This document shows, in pieces, positions 56,009 to 64,000 of a stretch of DNA of 64,000 nt. Below the pieces are notes generated by a model. That model saw only the letters and a list, made by a program, of their open reading frames with translations, ran no database searches and was not told where the DNA came from. The DNA comes from Asterella californica (Eukaryota; Streptophyta; Marchantiopsida; Marchantiales; Aytoniaceae): the NCBI GenBank assembly GCA_036924285.1, contig JAYKYS010000011.1, positions 1,798,001 through 1,862,000 of the forward strand. Reading direction: 5' to 3'. A program made the translations under genes and the position numbers. Numbering within the stretch: position 1 is the stretch's first letter; each line of letters opens with the position of its first letter.

Positions 56009-56432
56009 TCCCCTAGATGTTGTTTTGAGGTTTTAGATTTAAGGCTGCATGTAAATCACGTCAGCGATCCGTGTGCTCACTTTGGGTGGTCCGCAGTGGA
56101 CTGAACTTTATTTTGTACTTCTTCTCTCACTATATAAAGTATGGGAATGCACCTCCAAGTTTGAGTTCACTCTTGAGTCACGTCTTATAGTTATACAGCC
56201 GGATCGCAGACCTTTAATTTCTGAGTTGTGGTGAGTCCTCTAGACTCGGGTGATTTTTGGCTGCTAAGCATGCGCTGCTCTTTCATGTGGCTATAATTGA
56301 CAAACTTATGTAGTGGTTATGGAGAATCAGTGCGAGACTTGGAGGCCTGAAACATCGACAATTTCACACATGCATTTGTACTCTTTCTCTTTGACGTTTC
56401 AATTTGTTCAAATCTTCGTTTACTATCATCAT
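56009..56432. other. Spacer between the 240-bp direct repeats
   Basis: About 420 bp without an ORF of note. TATATAAAG at 56,131-56,139 is a good TATA-box match. Together with the flanking repeats this could be a remnant of a small non-autonomous LTR element or of a gypsy LTR, but no TG..CA ends were found. Confidence 0.35.
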
Positions 56433-56672
56433 TATATCTTCAAATTTTGCCGAGCTGCATTTTCGTTACTCGCTCTTTTTCTTACTTCCACTTGCATGAT
56501 GGGTGTGTATGGCTGCATGGATTTTTCCTCAATGGACTGTTTTCTTACTCGTGCTTTTGCTAGTTGCTTATCTTTCTCTTAAACTTCGCTTGGAATTTTG
56601 TTTTGGTTTTTTCTTCGAAGACTCCAGCTCGATGTTGAACTTAGTCGCTTGTTATCTAGGTAGATCTATGTG
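56433..56672. repeat. 240-bp direct repeat, copy 2
   Basis: Same orientation as copy 1, offset about 670 bp, diverged by scattered substitutions. It ends CTAGGTAGATCTATGTGG. Confidence 0.8.
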
Positions 56673-57484
56673 GGAGACGAGGTCGAGGAGATTGAAATTC
56701 CAAAAATCGAGCACGAGCATGAGGAGTCGGTTCCTGAAGTGAAATTGTCTCCCGTGCAAGAGATGCAAGACTAAGAAGTTTCAAGCGGCTTTCTCCACAA
56801 ATCTATGAGAGTTTCGAGACAAGAATAACCGACATGTTTCCTCTTTGGATCAAATTATGCAATATGGCACGTTGGTTTCATTGTTCTATTCGTCACATAG
56901 AAGAGATGTCGATGATTTTTTTGGCTGGATTTGTTGTAAACGGTCACACAGCTCAATGCATGGAGGTAAAATGCTTGATTGAGAAGTTACTTGATTGGTA
57001 TAAGATATTCGGTTGGATTTTGTTCTTGAAGCAAGGATCAAATTAGAGTTCCCATGCCCTCATGACTGTAGAGAGAGTGGTTGGAACACGGTCTGGGAGT
57101 AGACTTCCCACTTGATGCGTGACTATTCATTTTTTGCTAAGCTAGCTTGAAATACTTAGCTTCTAACACTTGCTAGCTTTTAATACTCTATCGTATCAGT
57201 CTTCGATTCGCTATTTTTGCAAATCAAAATGTAATCATACATTGTTCTTCTTCTTTTGTTTTATTTCGATGCTGAAATTTCACTTCTCTTTTTTTCCTTT
57301 CGCATCAATTCACTATCGTAGTCTCACTTTCGCAGCTTTACATATAGTCTCACTTTTGCAGTTTGTGTTTCTGTGGTAGTTCAGATCAGATCGGTTCAGA
57401 TTGATGTTCAGACCTTGATTCAGCCCTGGGCTGGTTACACACATGACGAAATAAGCATCAGGTTCAGGCTAGTTACACACATGA
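56673..57484. other. No gene recognised
   Basis: ORFs of about 70 codons (56,834-57,046 and 57,170-57,379) have no motifs. 57,440-57,490 contains a small repeat of TGGTTACACACATGA.GAAATA / AGTTACACACATGATGAAATA. Confidence 0.35.
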
Positions 57485-57605
57485 TGAAATAGACGTCCAG
57501 AACTCAATGGTGTAGTCGTCTTGGCTATACACTACAAGCCTTGAGTTCGAAACGACATGTAAGCTTTGAGTTTGAAATAAAACAATGAACAATACGGAGT
57601 AATCA
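57485..57605 (+). mobile_element. SINE-like, tRNA-derived Pol III head
   Basis: An A-box-like GAACTCAATGG (57,500-57,510; two departures from TRGYNNANNGG) is followed 34 bases later by GTTCGAAAC (57,545-57,553), which fits the B-box consensus exactly. A short A-rich tail (AAATAAAACAATG) follows a partial repeat of the B-box phrase (CTTTGAGTTTGAAA). Ends and target duplication were not established. Confidence 0.35.
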
Positions 57606-57744
57606 CTCTTGCGAACACACTTTCGGCTGTTCGAAACTGTCCACGTCCTTCTCCACGTGGATGTCACATGCCTCGTCCTACAAGTCATGGCACTCATTCG
57701 CGCGCTATGGTGTTTTACTCTGAGTTCTAGTTCTGATAATGCGG

Positions 57745-58130
57745 TGAAAAGGATTACTATTTTTAAAACTGCCGCTACGGACACTTGCGTATGAGGTTCG
57801 GAGACGGTTGGTTTCTTGTGGATCAAGCACGATAATCCTTTTAGTTAATCTTTGTGCAGAGACAGTCTAAGAATATTGTAACCTCCTCAGCCGGTTTCAA
57901 TATTGTAGAAAAAGCCGAAGTTAAATAATAACCGTCCGTCCGGCGGACGGATTTCAAGACACGGCGAAGATTTGAGTTCATGAGAACGGAGTTTCGGTAG
58001 AAAGGTAGCCCCGAGGACCGAGATCTTGTTTTTTAAAACCGCCGCTATGGACACCTGCGTATGAGATCCAGAGACTGTTGGTTTCTTGTGGATTAAGCAC
58101 GATAATCCATTTAGTTAATCCTTGTGCCCT
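57745..58130 (-). repeat. 270-bp repeat family, inverted relative to the 28.9-kb copy
   Basis: Reverse-complement match to 28,880-29,335. It includes GGAGTTTCGGTAGAA, CACGGCGAAGAT, CCGTCCG..CGGACGGATTTCAAG, GTAACCTCCTCAGCCGGTTTC, TTGGTTTCTTGTGGAT.AAGC and AAAACCGCCGCTA. The outer part (GGTTTCTTGTGGAT..ATAATCC.TTTAGTTAATC) is present at both ends, so the unit is repeated at a period of about 272. A further fragment TTTAGTTAATCCTTGTGCAGAGACAGTCT lies at 58,562. Confidence 0.8.
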
Positions 58131-58750
58131 CACACGTCACGCAACAAGCTACACAGAGCACACGAACGCAAAAATCAAACCAAGGACGGTGGAAATTTCA
58201 TACATTAGCAATGTCCCGGGCGCTTCCACTACTCCGTGATGTTCAAAATATAAATCCATGGCACATTCACACAATCAGCCATTTTTCGCTGCAAGTGCAA
58301 ACAATCGAGCTACGTGGATTGACTGGCTTACGTATATTAACTTTCTGTAAGCTATCCCTTGAAGACGTAATCATGCATATGAAAGATAAAAGTCCTCATC
58401 CGTCAGTGAAATAGCCCTTGTCGTCAACTTGTCTCTCAAATAAAGAGAGAGGATATGGCACCTAGTCATCGGCGTGTAAAAACAAAAATAAACTACAAAG
58501 CAAAGCGGTGTACACGTCTATTCTCAACCCTATGCTTGTACGCGTTAACTTGAAAACCCCTTTAGTTAATCCTTGTGCAGAGACAGTCTTATTCTTAGAT
58601 ACAAAACATGCGAAATTTTGTTCTCTCAATCTGAGGTTTGTTTTTCGTCTCTTTGCATGCGTTGCTTTGTGATTCTGTGAAGCCCTCGGGTCGCGACCTT
58701 GAAGTCTTTTTATCTTGGTTCTATCATCTCTCCATCAAATCTTGATTGGA
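58131..58750. other. No gene recognised
   Basis: A 96-codon ORF at 58,124-58,414 has no motif. The fragment of the 270-bp family at 58,562 is the only repeat seen. Confidence 0.35.
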
Positions 58751-58754
58751 ACGT

Positions 58755-60612
58755 TATCGTGTCAGATATTGTGTGAAGGATGTCCAGGAAAACGCGAGGT
58801 TCCTGGCTGTGGAGATGCTCCGTGCTGAAACAGAGACAAGACAGAGAAAAACAACCACGAAAACGAATGCTGCGATATACCACTCTAAATGTATGTACAC
58901 TGCCGGTTCTTTCTCTTAAGAGCACAGAACTGAAAAACAGACCAGAGCGGTCTGTAACCTGCTTCAAAGCCCTTAAAAACAACCCCTGATTCTCAACCCT
59001 GACCCAAAAACACCGAAGCATAGCTCAAAGCAAGAGAAACTTCCCTTTGTTAACAAGCAGAGCCACAGCAGTATCACGCGATCCAAACCTAAGTCCAAAC
59101 CACATCCATGTACAAGTTCTTAGCTAAAGCTAGCTACCACAAGCTGTATATAACCAACCAGAACTCTAACGAACTCAAAAGAGCAAAACCCGTTGCGAAG
59201 AAACCGAAAAAGACCTATCTGTGGACTTCCTCCTTTCGCTGAACGGACTCCAGATGTCGATAGGGTCTCCTCCGCTGACTTTGTTAACCCAAGAAACCTT
59301 CAGATCCGACTTCCAACAGCCGAGATACCGTCAATTTTCGGTCGCAGACGATCGAATCTTCAAAAACTCCTCCATGTGGCTAAAAATCATGCACACCGCA
59401 CAAACGGATCGTCTAAACTGATATCCGTCTTCCTTGGCAGGTAGATCTAGCTATCACGAACCCAACGAGACTCCAAACAAGTCGTTTGGAGTTCCCCTTG
59501 CAAAACCACGCAAGAAATTTGGTAGCAAGTTGCAAAAAACTGACGTAAATAGACTCTCTGCGGCTCAAACTCGCTCACCTCACCCAAACCAACAATCCAA
59601 TTCACGTACAATCTTCTCCTATGCGTACATGAAGACTCCCTGATCGCGTAGGCACCAAGAACGAAGAGCTTGGCTCACCGATCGTGAAGAACAACCCAAT
59701 CTCAGATCGCAGGCGAACAAAAATCTGATGTAAGCGCTTCCCTGCAAGCCAATTTCACTCAAAACTCTCAAACCGCCCGATGAAACTTCGTATTGTCTTC
59801 AATTTCCTGAAGAACTCGTTGTTCTGATCCCGATGGATCCAAGGACAGCAAGTTTGGACTCCAGAACGACTCGAACGGTCCAACTCTCCTTCACAGGTAA
59901 CTGAAAACTCCAAATCTGCTTCCTGCGTCTCAATTTCTCCCAGAACACAACCCCCGATCCGTCTCTTCCCAAACTGTTTGAACCAGTGCGTAGCCTGCAC
60001 AGATCTGAACTCAACGACGTCTTGCGCGCTTGCATTGGACTCCTAAATCTCTCGAATCGTCCGTTGACAGGTCGCAGGTGCAAGCTAACCCCTAAGCTGC
60101 CCCCTTGTCACAGTCTCTGTACGTACAAAGTTCTCTCATAATAATGAAGCAGGCCCCTTGCGTCTTTGATATAACGCCTGAAGTCTCAAATACCCAGTCA
60201 GCAAGTAAACTAAAGCCTAGCTTGATTTTTCTTTTTTTTAATCGCATAACTTCTTCACTAGACGTCCAAACGAAGTAAACAAAGTGCCTATGGAAAGCTG
60301 ACAACGAGCTCTACCCATCTATGTGATAAAAGTGAAGATCCGAAGTTGTGCCAAAAGCTCGTAAGCTGAGGCCTAGCTTGTTTTCTCCATCTTTCGAGTC
60401 TTGTAACTTCTCCACTAGGCGCCCAAACGAAGTAGACAAAGTGCATATGGAATGCTGACAAGGAGCTCTATCCACTGATGCGATGAAAGCGAAGATCCGA
60501 AATGGTGTCAAAAATCCGTAAGCTGGAGTCTAGCTTGTCTTTTCATGAGTGTCTTTGGGACGACAAGCATCGAAGTTTGAATTTCAGATAGGAGCCGGTC
60601 CACGACACGACA
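58755..60612 (-). mobile_element. Solo LTR of the outer gypsy family (1,858 bp)
   Basis: Reverse complement of the 31.3/47.0-kb LTRs over its whole length. On the minus strand it runs from TGTCGTGTCGTGGACC (60,612) to TGACACGATA (58,755). ACGT flanks it at 58,751-58,754 and 60,613-60,616, so the whole element inserted here and recombined between its LTRs. It has two instead of three 157-bp units (phrases at about 60,208, 60,365 and 60,523), which explains its shorter length. ORFs inside it are not genes. Confidence 0.93.
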
Positions 60613-60616
60613 ACGT

Positions 60617-61985
60617 ACCGAATGAAAAACATCAAACGATTCATGTTGCTTATTTCTCCTCGCACTACGCATATGACTATTGTAATATCTAAACTATGAT
60701 TTTTGCCGAAGAGGATACATCCATCTCCACAGTTAAGAATAAATAATTAAGATATGCATCCCAAGCATCTAGTTGAATGTGACTCAGGATCGGACTATAA
60801 GAGAGAAAATACATAAGCGGATTGCTTCTCGAGTGAGATGGACTCAAGAAGTATTTTAGAGATATCTTCTAAGATTATCTTAATGATATATATAGTATGT
60901 GAAAATTTTAGAATAAATTAAAATATTAAAATATTATAAATTACAAAAACCACGAGCTGCGTCTGGATCAGGACAGAATCCAAAAACACACGCTATTGAA
61001 AAATTAAGGTCGAGGTCCTATTCTTAAGCCAGCATTAATTTATGGTGATATTAATTACACATCTTCAATAATACATCTGCATGCTACAAGAAGCGAGCAA
61101 GCAGATTTCTGCTTGCTCGCTTCTTGTTATTGGAGAAAATATAACCTTTATGTATAAATTATACATTAAATTCTAAAAAGAAATAATTATATCTCTAATT
61201 GATGAGTGTTAACTAATCCTGAAGTTGCAAGACGATCGAGAAATACCCCATAAGGGAAATGTGAACCAATGTACTTCTGAATGCAAGAGCATATGTACTT
61301 CTAGAAGCACATAAGCACATGACACACAAGCATTGATTTATTACCTGACTCTTTCATCAGGAAAGATTATGTAATAAATTAACTGATCGTGCCACCCTCC
61401 TTCCATCTTCGAAGAGGGTGAGTCCTTTTCTTTCACTCGAATTCTTCTACTCTCTTTTAACACAGAGTTCATTTTGTACACGCTCTGATTTTTCTGTACG
61501 CGTATTATATTATTATACTCTATAATACTTTCCCTGAATATGGCCTGAACGGGGAAATATGCATGCAACCTTAGGTTTCGGTTTTAGGAAAGAAGATAAG
61601 CACAGCGTGTTGGAAAAGATACATCAAATCAACTGTTCTTTCGTGAGAACACGAATAGATTTGAAAGGTGCATGTTATTATTTCCAACAAGTCTCATATT
61701 TCCTGAGGACCCGAAGGCTAATATTTGCACAGTTTTAGCATGACCGAAACGTACCTCAGAATTTTTGTGAGTAAGAGAAAAATCTAAAAATCGGTGAAAT
61801 CAGAAGTGCAAGAAAGAAATATGTTTGCTGGTGTCGACGAGAGTCTAAAAACGGGTGATTTAAAAATAAAATTTTATTTATTTATTTATTCAATAAGACT
61901 AGAATTCCATATCTGCAGGTTACACGGCTATATCCATAAAAATAACACTAAGAAACGCTACGCCTGGATTATAAAACCCCAACAA
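60617..61985. other. AT-rich spacer, no gene recognised
   Basis: Strongly AT-rich from 60,880 to 61,200. A 75-codon minus-strand ORF at 61,341-61,568 shows no motif. The hairpin at 61,086 is listed separately. Confidence 0.4.
61086..61127. repeat. Perfect 19-bp palindromic hairpin, 4-base loop
   Basis: ACAAGAAGCGAGCAAGCAG at 61,086-61,104 is the exact reverse complement of 61,109-61,127, with loop ATTT. The arms are GC-richer than the AT-rich surroundings. The loop is far shorter than that of a plant microRNA precursor. Confidence 0.9.
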
Positions 61986-62029
61986 ATGGAGAATAATTTT
62001 TATTTTTATTTTCAGAACCTTCATAATGA

Positions 62030-62880
62030 ACTTGCCGTTCAGCACTACCTCGATTTTGGCCTTCTCTTCCGCAGTCAAGGGTGGTGGTGCTGCAGGTTCG
62101 CTTTCAGTTTCATGCCTTGGACTCAGCACAGTGCGATCAACCTCGGGTACTATAATTGTCTCTCCCGTGCAGACGATATCTGCCCATGCACGCATGCGAT
62201 GCTCCCTTCAGGTCTGCCAGAAGATGGTTCCAGCTAATGGCAAGGCTGACTCCACCACACTTAAAAATCGTGTAACCTTCAAGTCCACCAGACAGTGAAC
62301 TCTTGTGAGGATCATGAACAAAGCTGGAAGATTGACAGACAAGATAGAGCAACTTCAAGCCTTGACTTTTTCTAAGCCTACATTGAGGTAACTGAAGGAG
62401 ACTCGACAGTGTGCAGACAATTAAAGATGGAGCCTTCTTACCTGAACCAGGAAGCATGGGTTGCCGGAATCTACAATCTCCTTGCTCGTTCGGCGATAGT
62501 CCGGCTGGTTCGAATCCGGAAAGAGGGATGACTGGCTCATGCGCTTTCACAATGTGGTCCATGACCTCATCCTTACACGCTTCCGTGAAGGGAACGCCTC
62601 TGTCGTCACAAACGATCATGCGAGGATGATGAGGATCCGAGGTTCTGATCACAGCACGTGCAACAGGATAGAACAAGACCAAAGCTTTGGCGAGAGAGGC
62701 TTCCAACCCATCCGCGAAATGTCAGTACAAGGAGTCGGAGTTATCAGCGAGCCTGTAAAGGAACAGGAGCGGCACATATCGATCCATGTGCAGATGATCC
62801 AGATGGCTGGGGTACAAGCTCGCCGGATGATCGACTGTTGTCGCCGGTTTCACCGTGTCGGTCTTCACATTCCGAAAGTA
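62030..62880 (-). pseudogene. BAHD acyltransferase, truncated N-terminal half
   Basis: BAHD enzymes transfer acyl groups from CoA thioesters to phenolic or alcohol acceptors in the cytosol. The N-terminal block is at about 62,870-62,727 (TVKPATTVDHPASLYPSHLD, then YVPLLFLYR). ASLAKALVLFYPVA lies after an in-frame TGA at 62,724-62,722. A likely 118-bp intron (CAG|GTAAGA donor at 62,441, TTCCAG acceptor ending 62,324) restores phase into DLKVTRF. A 2-bp gain near 62,264 then shifts the frame before KCGGVSLAISWNHLLAD, whose HLLAD is the catalytic HxxxD. Another frameshift near 62,198 precedes MRAWADIVCTGETIIVPEVD. The second half with DFGWG is absent. One stop, two frameshifts and truncation make it a pseudogene. 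Similar architecture occurs in HCT-like and other clades; the substrate cannot be inferred. Confidence 0.88.
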
Positions 62881-63744
62881 TGAGTATATAATCTTCAGTG
62901 CCCGTACTCTCGATGCTCGTGTCTTGCTTCACCATCTTCTCTCAGTCGATCCGATCGTTCAGCAACAGAGTGAAAGGATCAAACTTTGGGGAATGTATTA
63001 CCCTCCCTCCGCCTCAACTCGGCTCTGCTTGGGCTCGGTTCACTCCTCTGGCCCGCGTTTGCACCATATGTTGCGATCGCGCACTAGCGTACGGCTGGAA
63101 GAATCACCAATAAGACCATGACTATTTTGACTTTGAATCGTGGATCCAAATTCAGTTCCACAGGAGTCATTAGTCATCCACGCTCGACACAAGCTCCGAG
63201 ACTCTTGTTCGACGGTGCTCTTGGACGTTTGGTCGATTGCTTCGTCTAAGATGACCAGCGTTTGATGCTGTTGCCGAATCACATGCGAACCAACCAGAGT
63301 ACATATTCAGTCAAGTAATGATAAAGCTGTGGCGCCATATCACACGATCAGCTGAGGCTCGAGAGCGAGTAGAGAGCCTAGCTTGCCGCTGACGTCAGTG
63401 GAACTCAAGTAACACTGAGAATATCAAGGAATGACATATTAGACTTTCGACTTGAAGAAAAGGGGCAGAGCTCGTGTAGACTCAGTAGAGACCGTGAGCC
63501 CTATAGCGACCAAAACTCGTGGAGGGAAAGAAATTACTATAGTTTAGAACCCAAATTACACGGCAAAGACAATGACAGTGCAGACTCTTAGATCCAACAA
63601 CCAAAACGAGCAAGGGCAGTAAGCTCTATGGAGAACAAAATAGTAAACATTCACCATGAACACACAAACCAGGACGGTCTATTACCCTACTCTCACATCG
63701 TGTCTTCGATTTACTTACTGCAATCACTAGAAGATGACAACGAA
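62881..63744. other. No gene recognised
   Basis: This lies just upstream of the BAHD relic on the minus strand, so it may hold its old promoter. Overlapping ORFs of 60-90 codons on both strands show no convincing domain. Confidence 0.35.
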
Positions 63745-64000
63745 AATGACGAGGGCAACGATTCCAGGAGTAGGCTGGCTGTGTTCACTATCCCTTCTTA
63801 ACTTGGGTTAAGGGTCCTCTTTAGTCCCCTGCTGACCTCATGGTTGCCAAAAAAGCTGTCAGTTTGAACATGTAGAGACCAAAAAATGGCGTTCGGATAG
63901 CGTAAACTGAGGACAGGGTGATCCTTAAGTATCTTAAGTAGAGAGGAGACAAGGCCTGCGTAGAATATACAGGTAACGTATAACACTAAGTTCAAGGTGT
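63745..64000. repeat. Block shared with 27,145-27,395, runs off the window
   Basis: Same order and orientation as the block upstream of the STOP1-like gene, with small insertions and deletions (for example CTTCTTAACTTGGGTTAAGGG in place of CTGCTTAAGGG). It continues to the last base of the window. Confidence 0.85.

Noticed and set aside
59193..60511. Several ORFs of 65-95 codons on both strands
   Set aside because: All lie inside the solo LTR and correspond to equivalent ORFs in the other LTR copies; they are non-coding repeat sequence.
63040..63282. Minus-strand ORF with a Walker B-like LVILDEA phrase recalling ABC transporters
   Set aside because: No signature motif, Walker A or flanking transporter sequence is present. 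One short hydrophobic-DE match is not enough.

Overview
The window looks like gene-poor nuclear DNA of a land plant. The support is a STOP1-type C2H2 zinc-finger gene, a plant-type BAHD acyltransferase relic, a Ty1/copia element with a TGGTATCAGAGC primer site, Ty3/gypsy elements (one with an Athila/Tat-like pol and a tRNA-Asp-like primer site), and a PIF/Harbinger transposase relic. I cannot name the species. The style of the BAHD and STOP1 proteins would fit a non-seed plant, but that is inference. I found no rRNA gene, tRNA gene or CRISPR array.

Layout. 1-2.25 kb: 3' end of a decayed gypsy element (+), then a decayed copia relic (-). 5.6-7.45 and 10.84-12.25 kb: two copies of a local segmental duplication; copy B carries a clean 321-bp MITE whose empty site survives in copy A. 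15.30-20.09 kb: a complete but inactivated Ty1/copia element with 5-bp target duplications. 20.32-20.83 kb: a foldback element. 21.9-28.9 kb: the only apparently intact host gene, a STOP1-like regulator on the minus strand (23,325-25,067), bracketed by two direct repeats and followed upstream by a minisatellite.

29.8-49.4 kb is a three-level transposon nest. A PIF/Harbinger transposase relic is split at 31,279/48,953 by a gypsy element with 2-kb LTRs (31,280-48,952, target duplication GCGG). That element is itself split at 36,440/44,062 by an Athila/Tat-like gypsy element (36,441-44,061, target duplication GTAC). In both cases the host reading frame continues across the junction once the insert and one target-site copy are discounted.

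49.4-60.6 kb: a decayed internal relic of the outer gypsy family, a pair of 240-bp direct repeats, a SINE-like head, a 270-bp repeat family also found at 28.9 kb in the opposite orientation, and a solo LTR of the outer family (58,755-60,612, target duplication ACGT). 60.6-64 kb: a perfect 19-bp hairpin, a broken N-terminal half of a BAHD acyltransferase (-), and a block copied from the region upstream of the STOP1-like gene.

Apart from the STOP1-like gene, every recognisable coding region carries stops or frameshifts. Most of the biology here is layered transposon history rather than a working pathway.
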